Positions 55,842 to 64,000 of a stretch of DNA of 64,000 bases are shown piece by piece. This DNA comes from Streptomyces werraensis (lineage in GTDB: Bacteria; Actinomycetota; Actinomycetes; Streptomycetales; Streptomycetaceae). Below the pieces are notes generated by a model that did no database searches, was not told the DNA's origin, and saw only the letters and a list, made by a program, of their open reading frames with translations. The translations under genes were made by a program, and so were the position numbers. Numbering within the stretch: position 1 is the stretch's first letter; each line of letters opens with the position of its first letter. Where the stretch lies: assembly GCA_014656175.1 (NCBI GenBank), contig BNBX01000008.1, forward strand, positions 372,950-436,949. The letters run 5' to 3'.

Positions 55842-57988
55842 CCGCCCGGCCCGTCGAGCCCGCGGACGCGTACCGGCCGGGACGGCTCCTCCATGCCGTC
55901 CTCCGTCTCCCGCCGAACGACGACCCGCGGGCCCGAGCGGGTCACCGAGTACCGCTCGGCCTCCGGCCCCTCCCAGCCGTCCCCGCCGCCCGGCACCACC
56001 AGCCCGCCCCCGCTCCGGCCCGGGGCGGGCGCCCACACCTCCAGCTCGGTCCCGCCGTCCTCCCCGCGCACCGGCAGCACCGCGCCCGCCCGCGCGAACA
56101 CGGGTATCCGCTCCAGCGGGGCGTCGACCAGCACCTTCGCCGGCCCTTCGTACGCCCGCCCCGTCGCCGTGTCGTACCACCGCCCGCGCGGCAGCCGCAC
56201 CTCCCGCCGGACCGCGCCCGGCTCCAGCACCGGCGCCACCAGCAGCGCGTCACCCAGCAGGAACGCGTCCTCGCAGTCCCGCAACTCCCGCTCCTCCGGC
56301 GCCGGCCACCACACCGGCCGCACCATCGGCGCCCCGGTCCGCCGCGCGAGGTGCGCCAGCGTCACGAAGTACGGCAGCAGCCGCCGCCGTTCGCCCAGCG
56401 CCACGCGCGTGTGTCCCAGCACCACCGCGCCGTGCTCCCACGGCCCGCCGTCCGCCCGACCCACGGCGCCCGTGCGCAGCAACGGCAGATACGCGGCCAA
56501 CTGCAGTCGCCGCACGTACAGTTCAGCACCCTCCCCGCCGACGCCCACGACGTCCGGCCCGGAGAACGGCACACCGCACAGCCCGAGCCCCAGCACCCTC
56601 GCGAGCGACGCCCGCAGCCCGGACCACCCCGCGGCGCCCTCGCCGCACCACACCCCGCCGTACCGCTGCTGCCCCGCCCACACGGACGGTGACAGCACCA
56701 ACGGCCCCTCGTCGGCGGGTACTTCGTCCCGTAGCCCTTCGTGCGCCGCCCGGGCCAGGCCCAGAGCATCCACGCGCCCGACCGGGACGGAGGCGTGGGC
56801 CGTGTGCCACACCCCCACGAGACCCTGCGCCGCCAGACCCGCGTACCGCACGCGCGCGTCGGTGAGATCCGGAAACACCCCCTCGCCGCACCGGTCCTCC
56901 GCGCGCACCGCGGACGGCACCACCGACACCAGCCGTATCCCCTCCCGCCGCATCTCGTCCGCGAGCACCGGCAGTTTCGGAAAGCGGTCCTGGTCGACGG
57001 TGAACGCGCGGCCGCCGTCCAGATGCCCGTGCCCCAGATGCACCGCGTCCAGCGGCAGCCCCCGCTCCTGGTGACCGGCGACCACCCGCCGCACCTCGTC
57101 CTCGCCGCCGGCGCCCTCCCGCACATGGTGGTGGCCGAACGCCCACGGGGGCGGCAGCGCGGGCGCCCCGGTCAGCGACGCCCACGTCAGCAGGACCCGG
57201 GCCGGCGTGCCCACCATCACCCAGCCGCGTACCGGACCGCCCTCCATGCGCAGCTCGCTCGTGCCCGCCCGGTCGTGCCCGGAACCGGCGCCCTCCGCGC
57301 CCTCCCGCAGCGTCAGCGTGTCGTCCCACGGGTTGTCGACGAACAGCAGATGCGTGCCCGCGTCGGCCACCACCAGCTGCACGGGCATCGTCACCGGCGC
57401 CGCGCTCCCCGTCCCCGAGACGCCGTTCCCCGGCCGCGGGCCCTCCGCCCGGCCGCCCGGGCCGAAGAAGCGGGCGTCCGCCGGCACCTCCGACCGCTGC
57501 ATCCACCGCGCAGGGCCCCCGCCCTCCGCCTCCCACCACCGCGGCGGCAGATCCCGCCGCAACGTCACACCCCCGGGCGTGAGCACCTCCAGCGCCCCGT
57601 GCCGTGACACCGCGACCGTCACCCGCTCGGCCACCACACGCCAGCCGCCGTCCGTGTCCGGCTCCAGCTCGGCCCGCGGATCCGGCTCCGGACACGCACC
57701 GGCCAGCGCGTACGACGGCTCCGGACCCGCCCCGTCCCACCCCCAGAACACGGCGCCGTTCACCGCGACCAGGATCCGCAGCTCCGAGCGGGCGAACCGG
57801 AGCACACCCCCGCCGGGACCCGGCTCCACCTCCCTCACGGTCCCCGGCACCCGCGCCCGCTGCCGCGGCCCCGGCCCGGTGGCGTCCGCACCCCGCCTGC
57901 GCCACGCTGCTCGTACGGTACGCAACCCCCGTGCCGCTCCCGCCACACCGACCGACCACCACGAACGCACCAGGTCACGACCGTTCAT
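55832..57988 (-). CDS. GH31-like protein with missing catalytic residues
   Basis: This is a 718-residue protein with the full GH31 layout: an N-terminal β-sandwich, a TIM barrel at about 285-600 (LPPPWAFGHHH… VDQDRFPKLP…) and C-terminal β domains. Family landmarks such as CGVPFSGPDVVG are kept. The nucleophile motif WxDMNEP is instead WHTAHA (Thr396 at the Asp position), the acid/base Asp region (WSGDN in relatives) reads WCGEG (Glu450), and the early LDxD motif is LGHGHLDG. It is therefore probably not an active α-glucosidase and may bind sugars or regulate another enzyme. ATG 57988 is used. There is no signal peptide. Confidence 0.85.
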   Translation of the reverse strand: MNGRDLVRSWWSVGVAGAARGLRTVRAAWRRRGADATGPGPRQRARVPGTVREVEPGPGGGVLRFARSELRILVAVNGAVFWGWDGAGPEPSYALAGACPEPDPRAELEPDTDGGWRVVAERVTVAVSRHGALEVLTPGGVTLRRDLPPRWWEAEGGGPARWMQRSEVPADARFFGPGGRAEGPRPGNGVSGTGSAAPVTMPVQLVVADAGTHLLFVDNPWDDTLTLREGAEGAGSGHDRAGTSELRMEGGPVRGWVMVGTPARVLLTWASLTGAPALPPPWAFGHHHVREGAGGEDEVRRVVAGHQERGLPLDAVHLGHGHLDGGRAFTVDQDRFPKLPVLADEMRREGIRLVSVVPSAVRAEDRCGEGVFPDLTDARVRYAGLAAQGLVGVWHTAHASVPVGRVDALGLARAAHEGLRDEVPADEGPLVLSPSVWAGQQRYGGVWCGEGAAGWSGLRASLARVLGLGLCGVPFSGPDVVGVGGEGAELYVRRLQLAAYLPLLRTGAVGRADGGPWEHGAVVLGHTRVALGERRRLLPYFVTLAHLARRTGAPMVRPVWWPAPEERELRDCEDAFLLGDALLVAPVLEPGAVRREVRLPRGRWYDTATGRAYEGPAKVLVDAPLERIPVFARAGAVLPVRGEDGGTELEVWAPAPGRSGGGLVVPGGGDGWEGPEAERYSVTRSGPRVVVRRETEDGMEEPSRPVRVRGLDGPGGQM

Positions 57989-58201
57989 GTTGCACACCCT
58001 GCCATCGACCGCGCCCCGCAAGCGTGGCGTTCAACTCCCGTTAACCCGTGATCGGACCACATCTTCACGACAGGGACTATGTGGGGGGCACCCTGGTGCA
58101 GAAGTCGATCACGTGGCATCGTCCCTGTCAGCCGCGTCACGCGCACACCCCAGCCCGTGCGCGGAGGACGCACACGACGCGCACAGTCCGGGAGCCGCCC
58201 C

Positions 58202-60169
58202 ATGTCGACCGTGAACCCTCAGCCGCTCTGGCAGCCGACAGCGGAACGTATCGCCGAGGCCCGCATCACCCGGTTCCAGGCCTGGGCCGCCGAACACCAC
58301 GGCGCCCCCGCCGACGGCGGCTACGCGGCACTCCACCGGTGGTCCGTCGAGGAGCTGGAGACCTTCTGGAAAGCGGTCACCGAGTGGTTCGACATCCGCT
58401 TCACCACGCCGTACGAGCGCGTCCTCGGCGACCGCTCGATGCCCGGCGCCCGGTGGTTCCCCGGAGCGACCCTCAACTACGCCGAGCACGCCCTGCGCGC
58501 CGCCGACTCCCGTGCGGACGAGCCGGCCCTGCTCCATGTGGACGAGACCCACGACCCCCGCCCCGTCACCTGGAGCGAACTGCGTCGCCAGGTCGGCTCC
58601 CTCGCCGCCGAACTGCGTGCCCTCGGCGTACGCCCCGGCGACCGCGTCAGCGGCTACCTGCCCAACATCCCCGAGGCCGTCGTCGCCCTCCTCGCCACCG
58701 CGGCCGTCGGCGGCGTGTGGACATCCTGCGCCCCCGACTTCGGCGCCCGCAGCGTCCTCGACCGCTTCCAGCAGGTCGAACCGGTCGTCCTGTTCACCGT
58801 CGACGGCTACCGCTACGGCGGCAAGGAACACGACCGCCGCGGGATCGTCGCCGAACTCCGCCGTGAACTGCCCACCCTGCGCGCCGTCGTGCACATCCCG
58901 CTGCTCGGCACCGACGCCCCCGACGGCGCCCTGGAGTGGTCCGCCCTCACCGCCGCCGACACCGCACCGGTCTTCGAGCAGGTGCCCTTCGACCACCCCC
59001 TGTGGGTGCTCTACTCCTCCGGCACCACCGGACTGCCCAAGGCCATCGTCCAGTCGCAGGGCGGCATCCTGGTCGAGCACCTCAAGCAGCTCGGCCTGCA
59101 CTGCGACCTCGGCCCCGAGGACCGCTTCTTCTGGTACACCTCCACCGGCTGGATGATGTGGAACTTCCTCGTCTCCGGCCTCCTCACCGGCACCACCGTC
59201 GTCCTCTACGACGGCAGCCCCGGCCACCCGGACACCGGGGCCCAGTGGCGCATCGCCGAACGCACCGGCGCCACCCTCTACGGCACCTCCGCCGCGTACG
59301 TCATGGCCTGCCGCAAGGCCGGCGTCCACCCCTCGCGCGACCACGACCTGTCCGCCGTGAAGTGCGTGGCCACCACCGGCTCCCCGCTGCCGCCCGACGG
59401 CTTCCGCTGGCTGCACGACGAGGTCCGCCACGACCTGTGGATCGCCTCCGTCAGCGGCGGCACCGACGTCTGCTCCTGCTTCGCCGGTGCCGTCCCCACC
59501 CTCCCCGTCCACGTCGGCGAGCTCCAGGCCCCTTGCCTCGGCACCGACCTGCAGTCCTGGGACCCCGCCGGCAAGCCCCTCACCGACGAGGTCGGCGAAC
59601 TCGTGGTCACCAACCCCATGCCGTCCATGCCGATCCGCTTCTGGAACGACCCCGACGGCAGCCGGTACCACGACAGCTACTTCGACACCTACCCCGGCGT
59701 CTGGCGCCATGGCGACTGGATCACCCTCACCTCGCGCGGTTCCGTGGTCATCCACGGCCGCTCCGACTCCACCCTCAACCGCCAGGGCGTCCGCATGGGC
59801 TCCGCCGACATCTACGAAGCCGTCGAACGCCTCCCCGAGATCAAGGAGTCCCTGGTCGTCGGCATCGAACAGCCCGACGGCGGCTACTGGATGCCGCTCT
59901 TCGTCCACCTGGCGCCCGGCGCCACCCTCGACGACGAACTCACCGACCGCATCAGGAAGACCATCCGCACCCAGCTCTCGCCCCGGCACGTCCCCGACGA
60001 GATCATCGAGGTGCCCGGCATCCCGCACACCCTGACCGGCAAACGCATCGAGGTCCCGGTCAAGCGACTCCTCCAGGGCACCCCCCTGGAGAAGGCCGTC
60101 AACCCCGGCTCCATCGACAACCTCGACCTGCTCGCCCACTACCAGGAACTGGCCCGCACCCGCCCCTGA
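58202..60169 (+). CDS. acetoacetyl-CoA synthetase
   Basis: This is a 655-residue adenylate-forming ligase. The AMP-binding motif YSSGTTGLPKA, the large acetoacetyl-CoA synthetase features FFWYTSTGWMMWN and WRHGDW, and the C-terminal catalytic Lys region LTGKRIEVPVKRLL are present. It activates acetoacetate to acetoacetyl-CoA for polymer, steroid-like or catabolic use. The start ATG 58202 has GGGAGCC-rich sequence upstream. In S. coelicolor the homologue sits beside ptsI-crr, as here. It is divergent from the GH31-like gene. Confidence 0.94.
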   Translation: MSTVNPQPLWQPTAERIAEARITRFQAWAAEHHGAPADGGYAALHRWSVEELETFWKAVTEWFDIRFTTPYERVLGDRSMPGARWFPGATLNYAEHALRAADSRADEPALLHVDETHDPRPVTWSELRRQVGSLAAELRALGVRPGDRVSGYLPNIPEAVVALLATAAVGGVWTSCAPDFGARSVLDRFQQVEPVVLFTVDGYRYGGKEHDRRGIVAELRRELPTLRAVVHIPLLGTDAPDGALEWSALTAADTAPVFEQVPFDHPLWVLYSSGTTGLPKAIVQSQGGILVEHLKQLGLHCDLGPEDRFFWYTSTGWMMWNFLVSGLLTGTTVVLYDGSPGHPDTGAQWRIAERTGATLYGTSAAYVMACRKAGVHPSRDHDLSAVKCVATTGSPLPPDGFRWLHDEVRHDLWIASVSGGTDVCSCFAGAVPTLPVHVGELQAPCLGTDLQSWDPAGKPLTDEVGELVVTNPMPSMPIRFWNDPDGSRYHDSYFDTYPGVWRHGDWITLTSRGSVVIHGRSDSTLNRQGVRMGSADIYEAVERLPEIKESLVVGIEQPDGGYWMPLFVHLAPGATLDDELTDRIRKTIRTQLSPRHVPDEIIEVPGIPHTLTGKRIEVPVKRLLQGTPLEKAVNPGSIDNLDLLAHYQELARTRP

Positions 60170-60259
60170 CCGGCCCGCGCCCCCTTCCTCCTCCGCACCC
60201 GATGTCAGTGCCGCCGATTACGGTGAGTGAGCATTGATCGACCGTGCAGAGGGGGAGAC

Positions 60260-61150
60260 ATGGCGTACACCGACCAGCGGACCCTGCGACGCGTCCTGCG
60301 CCGCGAGATCGTGGGCACCATCGGCGTGCTCACCGACGAACACGACTTCCGCGCCATGCGGCGCTACGACAGCTTCGTCTTCGACGACCACGCCACCTAC
60401 CTGAAACACGTCGAGGCCGTGCTGCGCGCCCGCGCCCTCCAGGGCAGCCACACCACGGTGGCCCTCTTCGACCCCGAGGAGTACGCCGACTGGTGCGCGC
60501 AGCACGGCCTCGACCCCGACAGCCACCTCAGCCGCACCCGGTTCACCGCCGAGCGCGCCGCCACAGGACCCGCCGTCCCCTACGACGGCCGGCCCCTGTC
60601 CGACCTCATGACCACCCTCGTCGACGAGGCGGTCCGCCGCGCCACCTGGGAGTACGCCACGACGCTCCTCGCCCGACTCGGCCCCTGCGCCTCCTGCGGC
60701 GAGGACCTCGGACACGCGGCCTTCACCCGCGCCTCCCGCCTCGTCTCCCGCATCCTCGACAGCGCGCCACCGGGCGACCGCCATCTCGTCTGCAGCGTCT
60801 CCGGACCACCCGAATCCCTGGTCGCCGTGCTGCACGCCGACGGCACCGACGACGGCGTCCGCATCGACGAGACCGAAGCCCTCGAGTTCACCACCGTCCT
60901 GGCCGTCGGCCTCGCCACCGCCAACCCCGGCGGCCTGGTGATGCGCACCAGCACCCCGGGCGCACCCGACCGCATCCACGGCTGGCGCATCCGCGGCCAC
61001 GGACTCGTCGCCCTCACCGCGGGAGAAGTCTTCGACGCCTACTGCACCGACACCGAGACCGGCGAGATCATCCCGCCCGAGTCCAACGTCGACTACTGCG
61101 CGTCACCCGACCTCACGGACGCCGATCCCGGCCCGGACCACCGCCACTGA
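60260..61150 (+). CDS. hypothetical protein conserved next to ptsI
   Basis: This is a 296-residue protein without a recognised domain. It has an Arg-rich N-terminus (QRTLRRVLRREIVGTIGVLTDEHD) and a region with a CASCGED cysteine pair near residue 150. The later part is αβ-rich with GWRIRGHGLVALTAGEVFDAYC. ATG 60260 follows a GGGGGAG ribosome-binding site. It ends at a strong terminator shared with ptsI. A role with the PTS is possible but only by position. Confidence 0.8.
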   Translation: MAYTDQRTLRRVLRREIVGTIGVLTDEHDFRAMRRYDSFVFDDHATYLKHVEAVLRARALQGSHTTVALFDPEEYADWCAQHGLDPDSHLSRTRFTAERAATGPAVPYDGRPLSDLMTTLVDEAVRRATWEYATTLLARLGPCASCGEDLGHAAFTRASRLVSRILDSAPPGDRHLVCSVSGPPESLVAVLHADGTDDGVRIDETEALEFTTVLAVGLATANPGGLVMRTSTPGAPDRIHGWRIRGHGLVALTAGEVFDAYCTDTETGEIIPPESNVDYCASPDLTDADPGPDHRH

Positions 61151-61173
61151 CCGCGCTCGGCAAGAGCGGACAG

Positions 61174-61211
61174 CCCGAGGGGCGCCCCACCGAAGTGGAG
61201 CGCCCCTCGGG
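61174..61211. terminator. strong bidirectional terminator
   Basis: An 11-bp perfect stem (CCCGAGGGGCG / CGCCCCTCGGG) is extended by an inner C-G pair and a CCAC/GTGG stem closed by a CGAA tetraloop. It lies between the convergent hypothetical gene and ptsI. Confidence 0.92.
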
Positions 61212-61239
61212 ACACAGTGTTGCGGGGGCCCTGCGGGAA

Positions 61240-62910
61240 CTACTCGCCCGACAGCACCGCCTGCGCCGCACGCCGCGCCTCGTCCGCGCTGTCCGAGGCC
61301 CTGGCGGCAGCGGCCGCCCGCTCGCACTGCGCCAGCGTGAACTTCGCCAGCTGCGCCCGCACATAGGGGATGGACGCCGCACCCATCGAGAGAGAGGTGA
61401 CGCCCAGCCCCGTCAGCACACAGGCCAGCAGCGGGTCCGACGCGGCCTCACCGCACACACCGCAGCTCTTGCCCTCGGCGCGCGCCGCCTCGGCGGACAG
61501 CGCCACCAGGTCGAGCAGCGCCGGCTGCCACGGATCCTGCAGCCGGGAGACCGCACCCACCTGACGATCCGCGGCGAACGTGTACTGCGCGAGGTCGTTC
61601 GTGCCCAGCGACAGGAACTCCACCTCCTGCAGCACCGAACGCGCGCGCAGCGCCGCCGACGGGATCTCGACCATCGCGCCGTACTTCGCCCGCAGCCCCG
61701 CCTCGCGGCACGCGTCCGCGAACGCCTTCGCGTCGGCACGGTCCGCCACCATCGGGGCCATCACCTCGAGGTGGACCGGCTGCCCCTCCGCGGCCTTGGC
61801 CAGCGCCGTCAGCTGGGTGCGCAGCACCTCCGGGTGGTCGAGCAGGGTCCGCAGACCCCGCACGCCCAGCGCCGGATTCGGCTCGTCGCCGGGGGTGAGG
61901 AAGTCCAGCGGCTTGTCCGCGCCCGCGTCCAGCACACGCACCACGACACGCCCCTCGGGGAACGCCTCCAGCACCTGCCGGTACGCCTCGACCTGCTTCT
62001 CCTCGGACGGAGCGTTCTTGCTGTCGTCCAGGAACAGGAACTCGGTGCGGAACAGACCGACGCCCTCGGCCCCCGCCTCGACCGCCGCCGGGACATCCGC
62101 CGGTCCGCCGATGTTCGCCAGCAGCGGCACCCTGTGCCCGTCGGCCGTCGCACCGGGGCCGGTCGCCGCCGCGAGAGTGGCCTTCCGCTCGGCCGCCGCG
62201 GCCTCCAGCGCGGCGCGACGCTCCTCGGTCGGGTCCACGAAGATCTCGCCCGAGCTGCCGTCGACCGCTATCAGCGTGCCCTCGGCGATCTCACCGGCCC
62301 CCGGCAGGGCCACGACCGCCGGCACGCCCAGGGCACGCGCCAGGATCGCGCTGTGACTGGTGGGGCCGCCCTCCTCGGTCACGAAACCGAGCACCAGCGT
62401 GGGGTCCAGCAGCGCCGTGTCAGCCGGCGCGAGATCCCGCGCGACCAGCACGTACGGCTCGTCGCTGTCCGGCACTCCCGGCATCGGCACGCCGAGCAGC
62501 CGCGCCACGATGCGGTTGCGCACGTCGTCCAGGTCTGCGACCCGGCCCGCCAGGTACTCGCCGGCGTTCGCCAGCAGCTCGCGGTACGCGGCGAACGCGT
62601 CGTAGACCGCGCGCTCGGCGGAGCTGCCCACGGCGACGCGCCGGTCCACGTCGGCCATCAGCTCCGGGTCCTGCGCCATCAGTGCCTGCGCCTCGAGCAC
62701 CGCCTGCGCCTCGCCGCCGGCGAGGTTCCCGCGCGCGGTCAGATCGGCCGCGACCGCCTCGACGGCCTGACGGGCGCGCTGCTGCTCGCGCTCCGCCTCC
62801 TCCGCCGGGATCTGCTTGGCCGGCGGCTCCAGCACCGCCGTGCCCATGTGCCGTACCTCGCCGATCGCCACCCCGTGGCTCACGCCGACGCCTCGCAGCG
62901 TTGTCTCCAT
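61240..62910 (-). CDS. ptsI: PTS enzyme I (phosphoenolpyruvate-protein phosphotransferase)
   Basis: This is a 556-residue enzyme I, which takes phosphate from PEP and passes it to HPr to start PTS sugar uptake. The phospho-accepting His186 lies in GGPTSHSAI. The PEP-binding domain has GVGLFRTEFLF, the Cys region SCGVCGEAASDP, and the KYGAMVEIPSA block. The start ATG 62910 and the family length agree. crr lies 89 bp upstream in the same direction, and DasR-like sites upstream of crr suggest control by N-acetylglucosamine. Confidence 0.97.
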   Translation of the reverse strand: METTLRGVGVSHGVAIGEVRHMGTAVLEPPAKQIPAEEAEREQQRARQAVEAVAADLTARGNLAGGEAQAVLEAQALMAQDPELMADVDRRVAVGSSAERAVYDAFAAYRELLANAGEYLAGRVADLDDVRNRIVARLLGVPMPGVPDSDEPYVLVARDLAPADTALLDPTLVLGFVTEEGGPTSHSAILARALGVPAVVALPGAGEIAEGTLIAVDGSSGEIFVDPTEERRAALEAAAAERKATLAAATGPGATADGHRVPLLANIGGPADVPAAVEAGAEGVGLFRTEFLFLDDSKNAPSEEKQVEAYRQVLEAFPEGRVVVRVLDAGADKPLDFLTPGDEPNPALGVRGLRTLLDHPEVLRTQLTALAKAAEGQPVHLEVMAPMVADRADAKAFADACREAGLRAKYGAMVEIPSAALRARSVLQEVEFLSLGTNDLAQYTFAADRQVGAVSRLQDPWQPALLDLVALSAEAARAEGKSCGVCGEAASDPLLACVLTGLGVTSLSMGAASIPYVRAQLAKFTLAQCERAAAAARASDSADEARRAAQAVLSGE

Positions 62911-62999
62911 CTCACCCGTCTCCGGTAAAGCGGCGGGTCGCGCCGCAGCATCCGATGTTCTGTGCCGTCGCCCTGTGCCGTCATGGGGACGGCGTCACG

Positions 63000-63449
63000 T
63001 CACTTCCAGAGGAAGAGCGCGTCGCCCGCCTTCACGTCGCCCTCTTCACGGAGCTCGGAGAGGGCGTCCGCCGTGGCCTCCAGCGCCACGACCGGGCACA
63101 CGGGGGACTTGCCGGCGGCCTCGACCGCGGCCGGGTTCCAGCGCACGATGCTCTGTCCGCGCGTGACGGTGTCGCCCTTGTTGACGAGCAGCTCGAAGCC
63201 CTCGCCGTTGAGCTGGACGGTGTCGATGCCGAGGTGGGTGAGCACACCGTGCCCGTTCTCGTCGACGACGACGAACGCGTGCGGGTGCAGAGAGACGATC
63301 ACGCCGTCGACGGGGGAGACGGCCTCGGAAGGCTCCCGCACGGGGTCGATCGCGGTGCCCGGGCCGACCATGGCGCCGGAGAAGACGGGATCGGGCACGG
63401 AGGCCAGTCCGATGGCCCGTCCTGCAAGCGGGGACGTCACGGTGGTCAT
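63000..63449 (-). CDS. crr: PTS EIIA(Glc)-type protein
   Basis: This is a 149-residue single-domain EIIA of the glucose/N-acetylglucosamine group. It has the two active-site histidines, His57 (SLHPHAFVV) and His72, the phosphorylated one, in GVLTHLGIDTVQL. It passes phosphate from HPr to the sugar-specific EIIB component, in Streptomyces mainly the N-acetylglucosamine system NagF/NagE2. ATG 63449 follows a GGGAGGA-type site. It is the first gene of the crr-ptsI operon, which DasR controls in S. coelicolor. Confidence 0.95.
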   Translation of the reverse strand: MTTVTSPLAGRAIGLASVPDPVFSGAMVGPGTAIDPVREPSEAVSPVDGVIVSLHPHAFVVVDENGHGVLTHLGIDTVQLNGEGFELLVNKGDTVTRGQSIVRWNPAAVEAAGKSPVCPVVALEATADALSELREEGDVKAGDALFLWK

Positions 63450-63565
63450 GGGAGTCCTCCCAAGAGATGGAGATCGGTACGAGCGCCGTCACTGGCTGTC
63501 TCCGGCGTGCTGTTCAGCAGGGTATGTCATGAGACGTACCGATTCCGGGGACAGATCCAGATCCG

Positions 63566-63592
63566 TGGTCCAGACAAGAGGTCTAGACCACC
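63566..63592 (-). promoter_or_regulatory. pair of DasR-type dre sites upstream of crr
   Basis: GGTCTAGACC (63580-63589, perfect palindrome within AGAGGTCTAGACCACC) matches the DasR consensus ACTGGTCTAGACCACT closely. A second, weaker site TGGTCCAGACAA (63566-63577) adjoins it. They lie about 115-145 bp upstream of crr and next to the first rrn promoter. Confidence 0.85.
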
Positions 63593-63605
63593 CACCCTAA
63601 TGGAT

Positions 63606-63635
63606 TTGCATGCGGTCTGCGACCCCGTGTACAGT
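63606..63635 (+). promoter_or_regulatory. upstream rRNA operon promoter
   Basis: TTGCAT (63606-63611) and TACAGT (63630-63635) are spaced 18 bp and point into the rRNA leader. The -10 is near the principal-sigma consensus. It sits immediately beside the DasR-like pair. Confidence 0.75.
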
Positions 63636-63769
63636 CTTAGACCTGCCTGGGGATGAGGGATGCGGACACGCATCCAGGACCCGGCAGCAATCCAACTCGT
63701 CAAATCCTAACTTCGGATCTCCTTCCGTATGTCCGCGGAACGGTGGTCAGAGGGCCGGAAAAACACTGA

Positions 63770-63775
63770 TAGAGT
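63770..63775 (+). promoter_or_regulatory. downstream rRNA operon promoter (-10 element)
   Basis: TAGAGT lies in the context GGAAAAACACTGATAGAGTC, which I recall from Streptomyces rrn promoters. The -35 is poorly conserved. Multiple tandem promoters before 16S are typical. Confidence 0.65.
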
Positions 63776-64000
63776 CGGAAACGCAAGACCGAAGGGAAGC
63801 GCCCGGAGGAAAGCCCGAGAGGGTGAGTACAAAGGAAGCGTCCGTTCCTTGAGAACTCAACAGCGTGCCAAAAGTCAACGCCAGATATGTTGATACCCCG
63901 TCCATCCGGTTCGGATGGTCGAGGTTCCTTTGAAAAAACACAGCGAGGACGCTGTGAACGTCGGGATTATTCCTCCCGATGTTCCGCTCTCGTGATGTGT
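63776..64000 (+). ncRNA. leader of a 16S-23S-5S rRNA operon (16S gene starts beyond the window)
   Basis: The segment holds the actinobacterial pre-16S leader, including the antiterminator-like motif CCTTGAGAACTCAACAGCGTG near 63848-63868. It also holds two hairpins, CCATCC/GGATGG (63902-63918) and CACAGCG/CGCTGTG (63939-63956), that can take part in processing. Codon-like structure is absent. The mature 16S start motif (AGAGTTTGATCCTGG) is not reached before position 64000. Confidence 0.88.

Overview
This is a high-GC actinobacterial chromosome segment, almost certainly Streptomyces. Third codon positions are nearly all G or C, GTG/TTG and leaderless starts are common, and there is a conservon (cvn) operon, an RbpA gene, a DasR-type crr/ptsI promoter, a GH18 chitinase with a 12-bp direct-repeat promoter, and a Streptomyces-type rRNA leader at the right end. 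The flanks follow the gene order I recall from the S. coelicolor core (rib-his genes, chitinase, polyprenol-mannose synthase, rbpA, MocR, then acetoacetyl-CoA synthetase, ptsI, crr, rrn). That comparison is from memory, not from a search.

Layout. 1-2.6 kb: end of a riboflavin operon (ribA part, ribH) running into hisE and hisG and a small PH-domain membrane protein. 2.8-5.3 kb: two translationally coupled CBS/CNNM-type membrane proteins. 5.3-8.2 kb: a TPR-AAA+ ATPase broken by a one-base frameshift, then a small P-loop kinase. 8.5-16.9 kb: secreted C39-type peptidase, small membrane protein, TetR regulator, chitinase, acyl-CoA dehydrogenase, two small hypotheticals, a leaderless Lrp regulator, an amidohydrolase. 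17-24 kb: polyprenol-phosphate mannose synthase, FxsA, rbpA behind a SigR-type promoter, a UMF1-type MFS protein, a glycerophosphodiesterase, and a divergent YczE-like membrane protein / MocR regulator pair. 24.2-24.7 kb: a 170-bp tandem repeat. 24.7-29 kb: FtsK/TraB-like ATPase with a small membrane protein, an ankyrin protein, a 19-codon leader-like ORF, and a HEAT-repeat-like protein.

29-34.4 kb is a 5-oxoproline (pyroglutamate) island: PxpA, PxpB, PxpC, a DUF1445 D-glutamate-cyclase homologue and an MFS transporter form one overlapping operon, divergent from a FadR-type GntR regulator with a perfect palindromic operator between them. 34.5-41.7 kb is the most unusual block: a leaderless, tightly coupled operon of a helical (kleisin-like) protein, a 37-residue ORF joined by 4-nt overlaps on both sides, an MksE/JetB-like winged-helix protein and a 1541-residue SMC/MukB-like ATPase. 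No Wadjet-type nuclease (JetD) lies beside it.

42-51.8 kb: IclR regulator, a small membrane protein, then a conservon (CvnA, B, C, D) in which a full-length ATP-dependent 5-oxoprolinase gene sits between cvnC and cvnD. 51.8-54.1 kb: glycerol kinase (frameshifted) and glycerol facilitator. 54.4-61.2 kb: VanX-like dipeptidase, Nudix hydrolase, a GH31-like protein that has lost its catalytic residues, acetoacetyl-CoA synthetase and a hypothetical protein. 61.2-64 kb: PTS enzyme I and EIIA(Glc), two DasR-like sites, and the promoters and leader of an rRNA operon whose 16S gene begins beyond the window. No tRNA, CRISPR array, insertion sequence or prophage was recognised.
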